Source: Comamonas endophytica (lineage in GTDB: Bacteria > Pseudomonadota > Gammaproteobacteria > Burkholderiales > Burkholderiaceae_C). Taken from it: DNA of 64,000 bases. Positions within the stretch are counted from its first letter, which is position 1. Each line of letters starts with the position of its first letter. Where the stretch lies: positions 3,563,501-3,627,500 of the forward strand of contig NZ_CP106881.1 in NCBI RefSeq assembly GCF_023634805.2, given 5' to 3'. A program made the translations under genes and the position numbers. This document shows, piece by piece, positions 47,275 to 60,277 of this stretch. The notes under the pieces are model-generated. The model had not been told where the DNA came from. It saw nothing but the letters and a program-made list of their open reading frames with translations, and made no database searches.

Positions 47275-48294
47275 CTATGGTGGCACAGGCGGCTGCGACT
47301 GCGCCGCCAGCAGGCTGCGCGCCGCGGCCGAGGCCGGCAATCGGCCCTGGCCCACGGCTTCCAGCATCTGCGGCAGCAAGGCCTGCACCTGCGGATGCTG
47401 GCGAAACGCCTGCTTCAGCCCGGCATCGATGCGCTCCCACATCCATGCCAGCGATTGTTTTTCGCGCCGCGCCGCCAGCCGGCCGTTGGCGGTCTGCAAG
47501 TCGCGGAACTGGCCCACCGCCTGCCAGAACGCCTCGACGCCCTGGCCCAGCAGCGCGCTGATCTGCAGCACGCGCGGCTGCCACAGCGCGCCGTGCGTGG
47601 CATGGTCGGGGTTGCCGTGCATGCCCAGCAGGCGCAGGCTCGAGGTGATCTGCGCCTCGGCGCGCGTCGCGGCGTTGCGGTCGATGTCGGCCTTGTTGAT
47701 GACGACCAGATCGGCCAGCTCCATCACGCCCTTCTTGATGGCCTGCAGGTCGTCGCCCGCATTGGGCAGCTGCAGCAGCACGAACATGTCGGTCATGCCG
47801 TTCACGGCGGTCTCGCTCTGGCCCACGCCCACGGTCTCGACGATCACCACGTCGTAGGCCGCGGCTTCGCAGACCAGCATCGCCTCGCGTGTCTTCTCGG
47901 CCACGCCGCCCAGCGTGCCGCTCGAGGGGCTGGGCCGGATATAGGCCTGGGGGTTGACCGACAGATGCTCCATGCGCGTCTTGTCGCCCAGTATCGAGCC
48001 GCCCGAGACGGTGGAGGACGGGTCGATCGCCAGCACCGCCACGCGGTGGCCCAGCCCGATCAGATACAGCCCCAGAGTCTCGATGAAGGTGGACTTGCCC
48101 ACGCCCGGCACGCCGCTGATGCCCAGCCTGAAGGCCTTGCCGGTGTGCGGCAGCAGCTCGGTGAGCAGGGCGTCGGCCTGGGCGCGGTGGTCGGCGCGCG
48201 TGGATTCCAGCAGCGTGATGGCCTTGGCCATGGCGCGGCGCTGCTGCGCCGGCCCGCCATGCAGGATGCCATCGAGCAGTTCGGATGGAGTCAT
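47275..48294 (-). CDS. meaB: Methylmalonyl-CoA mutase-associated GTPase MeaB
   Basis: A 339-residue G3E-family GTPase that loads and protects cobalamin in methylmalonyl-CoA mutase. The P-loop GVPGVGKST is at 61-69, and further motifs are [28 protein letters not shown] and NKAD. The start ATG 48292-48294 lies 7 bp after the mutase stop, so the two are cotranscribed. Length matches MeaB/ArgK. Confidence 0.95.
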   Translation of the reverse strand: MTPSELLDGILHGGPAQQRRAMAKAITLLESTRADHRAQADALLTELLPHTGKAFRLGISGVPGVGKSTFIETLGLYLIGLGHRVAVLAIDPSSTVSGGSILGDKTRMEHLSVNPQAYIRPSPSSGTLGGVAEKTREAMLVCEAAAYDVVIVETVGVGQSETAVNGMTDMFVLLQLPNAGDDLQAIKKGVMELADLVVINKADIDRNAATRAEAQITSSLRLLGMHGNPDHATHGALWQPRVLQISALLGQGVEAFWQAVGQFRDLQTANGRLAARREKQSLAWMWERIDAGLKQAFRQHPQVQALLPQMLEAVGQGRLPASAAARSLLAAQSQPPVPP

Positions 48295-48301
48295 GCCGTT
48301 G

Positions 48302-50494
<2,193 letters not shown>

Positions 50495-50532
50495 CGGTGA
50501 GACCACGGTAGGTTGTGACCAAATCAGTGTAC

Positions 50533-50555
50533 ATGATTCATAATTATTGATTCAA
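50533..50555. promoter_or_regulatory. Paired 9-bp palindromes, candidate GntR/FCD operator
   Basis: ATGATTCAT (50533-50541) and TTGATTCAA (50547-50555) are perfect odd palindromes sharing the core TGATTCA, 14 bp apart centre to centre. They lie in an AT-rich spacer between the mutase gene and the divergent regulator gene, 28 bp before the regulator start. This suits shared control of both by the FCD regulator. Confidence 0.65.
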
Positions 50556-50582
50556 AATAATCCAGACTACAATCCAAGATTC

Positions 50583-51221
50583 ATGTCAGTGATTACCCTA
50601 GCCCCTTCCGCGCTCTACCAACAGGTGGCCGAGCAGCTGCGCCAACGCATTTTCCAGCATGTGCTCGAGCCCGGCACCTGGATCGACGAGCTCAAGATCG
50701 CCGAGGAGCTTGGCATCAGCCGCACGCCGCTGCGCGAGGCGCTGAAGGTCCTCGCGGCCGAGGGCCTGGTCACCATGAAGGTGCGGCGCGGCGCCTACGT
50801 GACCGAAGTTTCGGCCAAGGACGTGCGCGATGTCTACCACCTGCTGGCACTGCTCGAAAGCGATGCCGCCGCGGCCGTGGCGGCATCGGCCAGCGATGAG
50901 GAACTGGCCTCGCTGAAGGCCCTGCACGACGATCTGGCGGCGCAGCGGGGCGACGCCCAGCTGTTCTTCGCCATCAACGAGCGCTTTCACACACGCCTGC
51001 TGACGCTGGCCAACAACCGCTGGTGCGACCAGGTGGTGGCCGATCTGCGCAAGGTCATGAAGCTCAACCGGCACAAGTCGCTGTTCCGCCAGGGGCGCAT
51101 CGACGAATCGTTCCAGGAACACGCGCTGATCATGCAGGCGCTGCTCGAGCGCTCGCCCGAAGGCGCGCGTGCGGCGATGCAGCAGCACTTTGCCAACGGG
51201 CTGGTGGCGGCGGTGCCTTGA
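50583..51221 (+). CDS. GntR family regulator with FCD domain
   Basis: A 212-residue regulator. The winged helix is at the N-terminus (LYQQVAEQLRQRIFQHVLEPG, IAEELGISRTPLREALKVLAAEGLV) and a helical FCD ligand domain follows (RDVYHLLALLESDAAAAVA, NERFHTRLLTLANN, SFQEHALIMQALL) with the His residues that bind metal in this fold. ATG 50583 is preferred to a TTG 12 codons earlier, which lies inside the palindrome. Divergent from the propionate operon, so it probably senses a CoA-pathway acid and controls that operon. Confidence 0.9.
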   Translation: MSVITLAPSALYQQVAEQLRQRIFQHVLEPGTWIDELKIAEELGISRTPLREALKVLAAEGLVTMKVRRGAYVTEVSAKDVRDVYHLLALLESDAAAAVAASASDEELASLKALHDDLAAQRGDAQLFFAINERFHTRLLTLANNRWCDQVVADLRKVMKLNRHKSLFRQGRIDESFQEHALIMQALLERSPEGARAAMQQHFANGLVAAVP

Positions 51222-51351
51222 GCAAACCAAGGGCCTGTTCATGGCTCGATGGGCCCGCCACGCACGGTCAATCCTCGGGCCCCGAGGCCGCTTTGCGGTT
51301 TCGCGGGAAGACATCCGGTGCCACGCCGTGTTTTCAAGTTATCTTCGCACC

Positions 51352-52377
51352 ATGCCCACTGCCGCCCACCCTGAATCCACGCCCGATACCGCCACTGTGC
51401 CCCATGCCGAGGCACTGTTCGACCATTGGCTGGCGGCGCGCGGCAACGATGCCTGGACGCCGCTGACGGCGGAGGCTGCCAAGCCCTACCGCTTCATCTG
51501 GGGCGCATGGAGCAAATACCTGGCGGGCCAGCTGGTGCCGCCGGTGGCATGGCACGACGCCAGCGCGGTGCAGGTGCTGCATTTCATCAACCACATTCCC
51601 CAGACCGTCAAGGGTCGCAAGGTCAGCGACATCACCCGCCGGCGCTATTGGCGCGTGCTGGACCGCGTTTATGACCATGCCCTGCTCAATGGCTGGATCG
51701 AGGTCAACCCGGTGCATGCGGTGGCGCGCGGCGAGCGCCCGCCCAGTGAGGATCCCAAGGGCGCGATCCTGTCCGAAGCGATGTGGCAGGCGGGTATCGC
51801 CCAGATCCCAGCGGGCGATGATCTGGTGGGCGCGCGCGACCGCGCGGTGCTGATGCTGCTGTTCGAGCTGGGCCTGGCGCCCGAGGAACTGCGCATGCTG
51901 CGCGTGGACAATATCCTCTACAGCGAGCCGCTCGAAGGCAGCGGCGAAAAGCAGATCATCGGCGTGCATGTGGAGGGCCAGCGCGACAACCAGCAGCGCA
52001 AGCTGTCGGTGAGCATTGCCCTGGCGCAAGGCCTGGCGCACTGGCTGCGCGCGCGCGCGCAGTACCCTGCCATGCAGGGCGAGCCCTCGCTGTTCTGCTC
52101 GCGCAAGTCGCGCACGCTTTCCAACCACACGTTGCTGCATCTGGTGACCAAGACCCTGGCCGAAGCGGCCCGCTCGGCGGGCCTGCCCACGCCGGCACGG
52201 CTGGGGCCGCAGATCGTGCGCAATACGGCCATCGTGCGCTGGCTGAACGCGGGCATGCCACTGGCCGAGGTCGTGGAACGCGCCGGGCTGAAGAATGTCA
52301 ACGGCTTGCTGCACCTGCGCGACCTCGTGACGGAGGAAGCGCGCACCGCCCTGGCACAGAGGGCCCGATCCTTTTGA
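51352..52377 (+). CDS. Tyrosine-recombinase-fold protein lacking catalytic residues (copy 2)
   Basis: A 341-residue paralog of the gene at 18877-19983. Shared blocks are SDITRRRYWRVLDRVYDHALLNGW, ARDRAVLMLLFELGLAPEELRML and RLGPQIVRNTAIVRWLNAGMPLAEVVERAGL. As in copy 1, the first catalytic Arg is gone (GLAPEEL), the HxLRH motif reads GPQIVRNT, the LGH box is AGL and no Tyr nucleophile follows. Start ATG 51352 gives an N-terminus comparable with copy 1; upstream frame overlaps the GntR gene. Two copies with the same losses suggest a maintained DNA-binding role rather than decay. Confidence 0.75.
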   Translation: MPTAAHPESTPDTATVPHAEALFDHWLAARGNDAWTPLTAEAAKPYRFIWGAWSKYLAGQLVPPVAWHDASAVQVLHFINHIPQTVKGRKVSDITRRRYWRVLDRVYDHALLNGWIEVNPVHAVARGERPPSEDPKGAILSEAMWQAGIAQIPAGDDLVGARDRAVLMLLFELGLAPEELRMLRVDNILYSEPLEGSGEKQIIGVHVEGQRDNQQRKLSVSIALAQGLAHWLRARAQYPAMQGEPSLFCSRKSRTLSNHTLLHLVTKTLAEAARSAGLPTPARLGPQIVRNTAIVRWLNAGMPLAEVVERAGLKNVNGLLHLRDLVTEEARTALAQRARSF

Positions 52378-52691
52378 TGGGCAAGTTTCTTTCTTGTGGA
52401 CTGGTGCCACTGGATCGGTCAGTTTCGAGATTGGATGTTTGTTTCATGTAAGCTGGATTCAAATCTGGCCATGAACCGATGTGGATGAATTGACTGGACG
52501 AAAGCATGTGCCCGAGGGCCAGGATCGGACGGCTGCACCCCGTGGCCAGCAAGGACCGCCGCATTTGGATTCGCTGCCACAGCCGCCCGGTCGCGCTATG
52601 GCCCCACGGCAGGCATTTGCCCTGGCCCATCCGCATTCCATCCACTTTCTATGGCCTAATTCCCGCGACCTGCCCCATCTGCACTGGAACC
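52378..52691. other. Intergenic region upstream of LysR gene
   Basis: A 314-bp gap. The first 120 bp are comparatively AT-rich and contain ATGTAAG at 52446-52452, which matches half of the palindrome that brackets recombinase copy 1. No gene or terminator is clear. Open frames here run on from the downstream LysR gene without support. Confidence 0.4.
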
Positions 52692-53621
52692 ATGCGCCGC
52701 GCCATTCCCTCCACCCAAGCCCTGGCATGCTTCGAGGCCTGCGCGCGCCACCGCAGCTATACGCGCGCGGCGCAGGAGCTTTCGCTGACGCAGAGCGCGG
52801 TATCGCGGCAGATCATTGCGCTGGAGGAATTCGTGGGAGTCGCCCTGTTCCGCCGTACGCGCCATGGCATGGAGCTCACGCCGGCGGGCACCAGCTATGC
52901 GCGCAAGGTGCGCGCCTGGCTGCAGGGCCTCGAGCGCGACACGCTGGACATCATGGCGCGCCAGGGCGAAGGCGGTGCGCTGAGCCTGGCGGCAGTGCCG
53001 ACGTTTGCCACGCGCTGGCTGCTGCCGCGCCTGCCGCTGCTGGCCAAGGAGCACCCGGGCATCACGGTGCATATAGACACGCAGACCCGCCCTTTCCTCT
53101 TTGCCGACACGGGCTTCGACGCTGCGCTCTACGCCGGCACGCCGGAGCAGGTGACGCAATGGCCAGGCATCCATGCGCAGTGGCTGATGGACGAGCAGGT
53201 GGTGCCGATGTGCAGCCCTGCCCTGCTCGCCCAGGCCGCCCCGCGCGGCCTGGGCCGGGCTTGGCAGACCGCGGCGCCCGCAGCCATTGCCCAGCTGCCG
53301 CTGCTGCAGCAGAGCACCCGGCCCTATGGCTGGCAGCAGTGGTTCCAGGCGGCGGGGCTCGCGCCGGCACGCGCGCTCGACGGCCCGCGCTATGAGCTGT
53401 TTTCCATGCTGGCCATGGCAGCCACGCATGGCATGGGCGTGGCGCTGATTCCGCCGATGCTGGTCGAGGCCGAGCTGGCGCGCGGCGATCTGGTCGTGGC
53501 CTGTTCGCTGTCCTTGCGCCAGGAGCGCAGCTATTACCTGATCACGCCGGCGCAGCCGCCATCGGGCGTGGTGCAGCTGTTTTCGCAGTGGCTGCAGCGG
53601 ATGGCAGGAACTGGAGGATAG
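52692..53621 (+). CDS. LysR family transcriptional regulator, GcvA-like
   Basis: A 309-residue regulator. The helix-turn-helix ALACFEACARHRSYTRAAQELSLTQSAVSRQI has the form seen in GcvA/AmpR-like members, and the substrate domain includes GALSLAAVPTFATRWLLPRLPLL. ATG 52692 places the DNA-binding domain at the usual distance; longer frames upstream lack support. It is isolated between a degenerate recombinase and another LysR gene, so its target is unclear. Confidence 0.9.
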   Translation: MRRAIPSTQALACFEACARHRSYTRAAQELSLTQSAVSRQIIALEEFVGVALFRRTRHGMELTPAGTSYARKVRAWLQGLERDTLDIMARQGEGGALSLAAVPTFATRWLLPRLPLLAKEHPGITVHIDTQTRPFLFADTGFDAALYAGTPEQVTQWPGIHAQWLMDEQVVPMCSPALLAQAAPRGLGRAWQTAAPAAIAQLPLLQQSTRPYGWQQWFQAAGLAPARALDGPRYELFSMLAMAATHGMGVALIPPMLVEAELARGDLVVACSLSLRQERSYYLITPAQPPSGVVQLFSQWLQRMAGTGG

Positions 53622-53627
53622 GCCGTT

Positions 53628-53670
53628 CATCTTCGACAGGATGCCCTGCGACTAGCTCGGGACGAGCGGG
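53628..53670. repeat. Degenerate REP-like unit
   Basis: TTCATCTTCGACAGGATG followed by CTCGGGACGAGCGG is a shortened, decayed version of the REP-like arms at 43378-43494. It lies between two LysR genes. Confidence 0.45.
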
Positions 53671-53782
53671 TCGACCGGCGGGTTGGGGTCGAATGTACGT
53701 TCCCTCATAAGCAAATGCGGATTTAATATTTCACAAGCGCATGCCAAATGCGTCATCATTCGCGTTTTGCATAATCCCACGC

Positions 53783-54784
53783 ATGGACATTCGCCAGCTT
53801 GAAGCCTTTGTTGCGGTCATGACGATTGGCAGCATCACAGGTGCTGCCAAGCTGCTCGAGCGCTCGCAGCCGGCCATCACGCGGCAGATCCAGGAGCTGG
53901 AATTGGGCCTGGGCCAGGCGCTGCTGCACCGCCACGGTCCCAAAGTGACGCCGACCGAGCTGGGCTATGTCCTCTATGAGGAAGCGGAGCGCATCGTCAA
54001 TGGCGTGCGGCGCATCCAGCAGCATGCGCATCGCGCGGCTCCCGTGCCCAGCCCGCCGCTGCTGGTTTCCGCCACTTCTGCGCTGTCGCTGGGTGTGGTG
54101 GCTCCCGCCCTGGCTGCCTGCCGCCCGTTGCTTGCCGCCGGCAAGATCGAGCTGCTGTCCGTGCGTCCGGAAAAGGTGGTGCGCGACGTGCTGCATGGCA
54201 TGGCCGACCTGGGTGTATGCAGCCTGCCGGTGGACCATCAGCAGATCTGCGTGCACTGGGTTGCCGAGGTGCCGTGCAAGGCCGTGCTGCCTGAAAACCA
54301 CCCGCTGGCCGCGCATGAGGTCGTGCCCATCGAAGCGCTGGCACGCGAGCGCATGATCGGCATGCACAACCCGCACCGGCTGAAGCAACATATCGATACC
54401 GCGCTGCGCCAGGCCGGCGCCGGCGCAATGCAGGCCGAGATCGAAACCAATTCCTCGATGAATGCCCAGGCGCTGGTGCGCGCGGGCCTGGGCGTCGCCG
54501 TGCTCGACCCGATCACGCTGCTGGGCGCACCGCTGGTCGGCCTGGCCTACCGCGATCTCGACGTGCGCATCCCGTTTCACTTCGGCGCGATCAGCGCCCA
54601 GGGAAAAAACCTGACGGCGCCGGCGCTGCAGCTGCTCGAAGCGCTGCGCGACCACGCCGCTGCGCTCGACCAATGCCAGCTGCACGATGCCCAGGCCATG
54701 GCCGGCATCTGCCTTTCCCCTCTTTCATCGCCTCCCACCAGCGCGCCGGGCCCGTCCGGGCGCAAGGCACCGCCTTCTTCATGA
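53783..54784 (+). CDS. LysR family regulator of the monooxygenase/ABC operon
   Basis: A 333-residue regulator. The helix-turn-helix is MDIRQLEAFVAVMTIGSITGAAKLLERSQPAITRQIQELE; the C-terminal domain includes LLVSATSALSLGVVAPALAACR. The protein has a Pro/Ser-rich tail (PPTSAPGPSGRKAPPSS) that exists because the frame runs on to overlap the monooxygenase ATG. ATG 53783 starts directly with the DNA-binding helix. Unusually for LysR, it lies in the same direction and is translationally coupled (ATGA) to its likely target operon, rather than divergent. Confidence 0.9.
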   Translation: MDIRQLEAFVAVMTIGSITGAAKLLERSQPAITRQIQELELGLGQALLHRHGPKVTPTELGYVLYEEAERIVNGVRRIQQHAHRAAPVPSPPLLVSATSALSLGVVAPALAACRPLLAAGKIELLSVRPEKVVRDVLHGMADLGVCSLPVDHQQICVHWVAEVPCKAVLPENHPLAAHEVVPIEALARERMIGMHNPHRLKQHIDTALRQAGAGAMQAEIETNSSMNAQALVRAGLGVAVLDPITLLGAPLVGLAYRDLDVRIPFHFGAISAQGKNLTAPALQLLEALRDHAAALDQCQLHDAQAMAGICLSPLSSPPTSAPGPSGRKAPPSS

Positions 54785-56259
54785 ACAGTCTGCTTTCCCC
54801 CTTGACACCGAACCTTGACGCACTGCAGGAACGCTATCGGCGCGACCTGCAGCTGCTGGCCCTGCCCGCCAGGCACTGGACCCCCACGATCACGCGTGAT
54901 GGCCAGACCGTGCTGGACGTCGCCGTCGTCGGCGGCGGCATGGGCGGTCTGGCGCTGACCACGGCGCTGCGCCACCTCGGCATCCGCGCCGAGATTTTCG
55001 ACCAAAGCCCGCCTGGCTACGAAGGCCCCTGGGCCACGACCGCGCGCATGGAGACCCTGCGCTCGCCCAAGGAACTCACGGGTCCGGCGCTGGGCTTTGC
55101 GGCATTGACCTTCCGTGCCTGGTTCGAGGCCCAATGGGGCGACGAAGCCTGGGCCAGGCTCGACAAGATCCCACGCCTGCAGTGGATGGACTACCTGCGC
55201 TGGTACCGCGAGACCACCGGCGTGGTGCTGCACAACGGCCAGCGCGTGACGGCCGTGCGCCCGCGCGCCGACCAGACGGCGCAGCTGGACCTGGTCGACA
55301 TGCAGGATGGCGACCGCCCCTACACGGTGCTGGCGCGCCACGTGGTGCTGGCCACGGGCCGCGACGGCCTGGGCGGACCCTGGGTGCCTGAAGTCGCGCA
55401 CCAGTTGCCGCGCGAGCGCTGGGCACATTCGTCCGATCGGTGGGCCAACGATGCCTTCGCGGGCAAGACCGTGGTGGTGGTCGGTGGCGGTGCCTCCGCC
55501 ATGGACAGTGCTGCCACCGCGCTGGAGAACGGCGCCACCGCGGTGCATCTGCTGATCCGCCGCAAGCAGCTGCCCACCGTGAACAAGGGCAAGGGCGCAG
55601 GCAATCCCGGCGCGGCCCACGGCTTTGCACGCCTCACCGACGAACAGAAGTGGCAGGTGCGCAACTACATCAACCGCCAGCAGGTGCCCCCGCCGCAAGG
55701 CAGCACGCTGCGCGTGTCGCGCCACCGCAATGCCTTCTTCCATCTGGGCACCGGCATCGAAGCCGCGCAGGTGCGCGCCGATGGCAGGTTGCGCATCGAC
55801 ACCACGCAGGGCCCGATCGCGGCCGACTTCGTGGTCTTCTGCACGGGCTTTCGCCCCGACTGGCAACTGCGCCCCGAGTTCGCGCCCTTCGCCCCCCACG
55901 TGCGCCTGTGGCAGGATCGCTTCACGCCGCCAGCCGGCCAGGAAGACAGCGAACTGAACCTGTCGCCGGACCTGGGCGCGCTGTTCGAGTTCCAGGAAAA
56001 GACGCCGGGCAGCTGCCCCGGGCTGGACCGTATCCACTGCTTCAGCTACCCCGCGGCGCTCTCGCTCGGCACGATCTCGGGCGACATCCCGCAGATCAGC
56101 GATGGCGCGCGCCGCCTCTCGCAGGGCCTGGCCGGGTCGTTGTATGCCGAGGACATCGCGCACCACTACGCAGCGATGGAGCGCTACAGCGAGCCCGAGC
56201 TCGAGGGCCATGAATGGAGCGACTCGCCGCTTCCCGCCTATGAAGAGGTGCAAGCATGA
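54781..56259 (+). CDS. Flavin-dependent (FMO-like) NAD(P)-binding monooxygenase
   Basis: A 492-residue flavoprotein. The FAD motif VAVVGGGMGGLALTT is at about 48-61 and a second Rossmann motif VVVVGGGASAMD at about 230-242 suits NADPH. FVVFCTGFRPDW marks the FMO-like C-terminal region, with LEHHY-type helices near the end. It could hydroxylate or cleave a sulfur- or nitrogen-containing substrate; which one cannot be told. Its ATG overlaps the LysR stop and its TGA overlaps the next permease start, so the enzyme is tied to an importer. The substrate brought in by the ABC system is the likely target. Confidence 0.85.
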   Translation: MNSLLSPLTPNLDALQERYRRDLQLLALPARHWTPTITRDGQTVLDVAVVGGGMGGLALTTALRHLGIRAEIFDQSPPGYEGPWATTARMETLRSPKELTGPALGFAALTFRAWFEAQWGDEAWARLDKIPRLQWMDYLRWYRETTGVVLHNGQRVTAVRPRADQTAQLDLVDMQDGDRPYTVLARHVVLATGRDGLGGPWVPEVAHQLPRERWAHSSDRWANDAFAGKTVVVVGGGASAMDSAATALENGATAVHLLIRRKQLPTVNKGKGAGNPGAAHGFARLTDEQKWQVRNYINRQQVPPPQGSTLRVSRHRNAFFHLGTGIEAAQVRADGRLRIDTTQGPIAADFVVFCTGFRPDWQLRPEFAPFAPHVRLWQDRFTPPAGQEDSELNLSPDLGALFEFQEKTPGSCPGLDRIHCFSYPAALSLGTISGDIPQISDGARRLSQGLAGSLYAEDIAHHYAAMERYSEPELEGHEWSDSPLPAYEEVQA

Positions 56260-57230
56260 TCGGCTGGCTGCTGCGCCGCATTGGCCAGGCCGCGCTGGTG
56301 GTGCTGGCCATGACCGTCATCGTCTTCGCCGGCCTGCACGCGATCGGCAATCCCATCGACATCCTCATCGGCGAGGACCTGAACCAGCAGGAGCGGCTGG
56401 AAGCCATCGCCCACCTGGGTCTGGACAAGCCGCTGCTGCAGCAGTACTTCAGTTTCCTCTCGAACGCGCTGCGGGGCGACCTGGGCACGAGCTTCGTCTA
56501 CAACGAGCCGGCCATCGGCCTGATCCTCGACCGCCTGCCCGCCACGCTGGAGCTCGCCGTCGTCGGCATGCTGATGGCCATCGTGCTGGGCGTGCCGCTG
56601 GGCATGTACGCGGGCATGAAGCCCGAGAGCCCGGTGTCCAAGCTGCTGGTCAGCGGCTCGATCCTGGGCTTCTCGCTGCCCGCCTTCTGGGTCGCGCTGA
56701 TGCTGATCATGGTGTTCAGCGTGCAGCTCGGCTGGATGCCTTCGAGCGGCCGCGGCGACACGCGCACGCTGTTCGGCATCGAATGGTCCTTCCTGACGCT
56801 CGACGGCCTGCACCATCTGCTGCTGCCGGCCTTCAACCTGGCGCTGTTCAAGATCTCGCTGGTGCTGCGGCTCACGCGCGCCGGCGTGCGCGAGGTGCTG
56901 CCGCAGGACTTCGTGAAGTTCGCGCGCGCCAAGGGCTTGTCCGAGACCCGCGTGATGTGCATGCACGTGCTGCGCAACACCATGATCCCGCTGGTCACGG
57001 TGCTCGGGCTCGAGCTGGGCTCGACCATTGCCTATGCCGTCGTCACGGAGTCGATCTTCGCCTGGCCGGGGGCCGGCAAGCTGATCCTGGACAGCATCAA
57101 TTCGCTGGACCGCCCCGTCGTGGTGGCCTATCTGATGGTCGTGGTGGTGATTTTCGTGACGCTCAACCTGATCGTCGACCTGCTCTACAAACTGCTGGAC
57201 CCGCGTGTCCGCCTGGAGTCCGCGCAATGA
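56256..57230 (+). CDS. ABC transporter permease, DppB type
   Basis: A 324-residue inner-membrane permease of the dipeptide/nickel/oligopeptide class. It has an N-terminal helix (RRIGQAALVVLAMTVIVFAGLHAI), the periplasmic loop with GEDLNQQERLEAIAHLGLDKPLLQQY and the conserved ATPase-contact loop DFVKFARAKGLSETRVMCMHVLRNTMIPLVT. It overlaps the genes on both sides by four bases. Pairs with the DppC-type gene to form the channel. Confidence 0.94.
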   Translation: MIGWLLRRIGQAALVVLAMTVIVFAGLHAIGNPIDILIGEDLNQQERLEAIAHLGLDKPLLQQYFSFLSNALRGDLGTSFVYNEPAIGLILDRLPATLELAVVGMLMAIVLGVPLGMYAGMKPESPVSKLLVSGSILGFSLPAFWVALMLIMVFSVQLGWMPSSGRGDTRTLFGIEWSFLTLDGLHHLLLPAFNLALFKISLVLRLTRAGVREVLPQDFVKFARAKGLSETRVMCMHVLRNTMIPLVTVLGLELGSTIAYAVVTESIFAWPGAGKLILDSINSLDRPVVVAYLMVVVVIFVTLNLIVDLLYKLLDPRVRLESAQ

Positions 57231-58158
57231 ACCCGCGTTCCACCGCTTCTCCCCTGGCCGCGCGTGCGGCCGCCGACCCGGGCAAGGTGCAGTCGATCTG
57301 GGCCCAGATCGCGCACGATTTCCTACGCTCCAAGCCGGCCATCTTCGGCCTGGTCATCCTCCTGCTCGTGGTGCTGATGGCGCTGTTCGCGCCCTACCTC
57401 ACGCCGCAGAACCCCTATGACCTGATGCAGCTCGATGTGCTCGATGCGCGGCTGGTGCCGGGCAGCCAGAGCATGGAGCATGGCTACACCTACTGGCTGG
57501 GCACCGACGGCCAGGGGCGCGACCTGTACTCGGCCATCGTCTACGGCCTGCGCATCAGCCTGCTGGTGGGCGTGGGCTCGGCGGCGATCGCTGCCGTGGT
57601 CGGCACCGTCATCGGCCTGATCGCGGCCTATGCGGGCGGCCGCGTCGATGCGCTGATCATGCGCGTGGTCGACCTGCTGCTGTCCTTCCCCACCATCCTG
57701 ATGGCGCTGATGATCCTGGCCTACATGGGCAAGGGCATCGGCAATGTGATCCTGACCCTGGTGCTGGTCGAATGGGCCTACTACGCGCGCACGGCCCGCG
57801 GCCAGGCGCTGGTCGAGACGCGGCGCGAGTATGTCGATGCCGCGCGCGGCCAGGGCATTGCGCAGTGGCGCATCCTTCTGGGCCATATCCTGCCCAATTG
57901 CCTGCCGCCGCTGCTGGTCATTGCCGCGCTGCAGGTGGCGCGCGCCATCACGCTCGAGGCCACGCTGTCTTTCCTGGGCCTGGGCGTGCCGATCACCGAG
58001 CCCTCGCTGGGCCTGTTGATCTCCAATGGCTACCAGTATCTGCTGTCCAATGAATACTGGATCAGCTTCTTCCCCGGCGTTGCGCTGCTGCTGACGATCG
58101 TCGCCATCAACCTGGTGGGCGACCAACTGCGCGATGTGCTCAACCCGCGCCTGCAGAA

Positions 58159-58162
<4 letters not shown>
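57227..58162 (+). CDS. ABC transporter permease, DppC type
   Basis: A 311-residue permease. The N-terminal IAHDFLRSKPAIFGLVILLLVVLMALFAPYLTP and GTDGQGRDLYSAIVYGLRISLLVGVGSAAIAAVVG are typical of DppC, and ETRREYVDAARGQGIAQWRILLGHILPN is the EAA-type loop that docks the ATPases. ATG 57227 overlaps the previous stop; its own stop overlaps the next ATG. The longer upstream open frame is out of register with the coupled genes and is a shadow. Confidence 0.93.
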
Positions 58163-59219
<1,057 letters not shown>

Positions 59220-59223
<4 letters not shown>

Positions 59224-60245
59224 GCGACACCGCAAACACCGCCCCGCTGCTCGACCTGCAGGGGATCACCAAACGCTTCGGCCAGCAGCCCGCGCCCAGA
59301 CGTTGGGGCCGCTTCATGCGCCAGATCGGCCTGCAAAAAGCCCCCGTCGTGACGCATGCGCTCGATGGCGTGGACCTGCAGGTGCGCCCTGGCGAGGTCG
59401 TGGGCCTGGTCGGCGAATCGGGCTGCGGCAAGTCCACGCTGGGCCGCATTGCCACTGGCCTTCTGAACCCTACCGACGGCAGCGTGGCGGTCATGGGCAA
59501 GGACCGCACGCAACTCAGCGCCGAGGAAACGCTGCAGGCGCGCCTGGGCATCCAGATGATCTTCCAGGATCCGCAGTCCAGCCTGAACCCGCGCCTGCGC
59601 GTCAACCGCATCGTCGGCGAGGCCGCGCGCCTGCACGGCCTGGTCGATGCCGAGCATGAGGACGAGTATGTCTGTCGGCAGCTCGAGCGCGCCGGGCTCG
59701 ATCCGCGCCTGCGCTTTCGCTATCCGCACCAGTTCAGCGGCGGCCAGCGCCAGCGCATCGGCATCGCGCGCGCGCTGGCGGTGCAGCCGAAGATGCTGGT
59801 CTGCGACGAGGCGGTGGCCGCGCTCGACGTCTCCATCCAGGCGCAGATCCTGAACCTGTTCATGGATCTGCGCGACGAGTTGGGCCTGGCCTACCTTTTC
59901 ATCAGCCACGACCTGGGCGTGATCCGCCATGTGTGCGACCGCGTGGCCGTGATGTACCTGGGCCGCATCGTCGAGACCGCGCCGGTCGAGGAGCTGTTTG
60001 CCAACCCGCAGCATCCCTACACCCGGGCGCTGCTGGCGGAGATCCCGCGCCTGGACCATCGCCGCGCCAGCTTCCAGACCATCCGCGGCGAGATTCCGAG
60101 CCCGATGGCGCCGCCCAGCGGCTGCCACTTCCACCCGCGCTGCCCGCACGCGATGCCGCGCTGCAGCGTCGAGGTGCCGCGGCTCAAGGGCATTGCCATC
60201 GCGCACGAGAGTGCCTGCCATCTCAACGACCTGCCCGGCGCCTGA
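59220..60245 (+). CDS. ABC transporter ATP-binding protein, DppF type
   Basis: A 341-residue ATPase. Walker A is GESGCGKST, the signature is FSGGQRQR and Walker B is MLVCDEAVAALD; the C-terminal PPSGCHFHPRCPHAMPRC matches the family extension. It overlaps the DppD-type gene by four bases. The last of four tightly coupled importer genes, 32 bp before the substrate-binding protein. Confidence 0.94.
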
Positions 60246-60277
60246 ACCCCATTTCCACCCCTGACAGAAAGCACACC

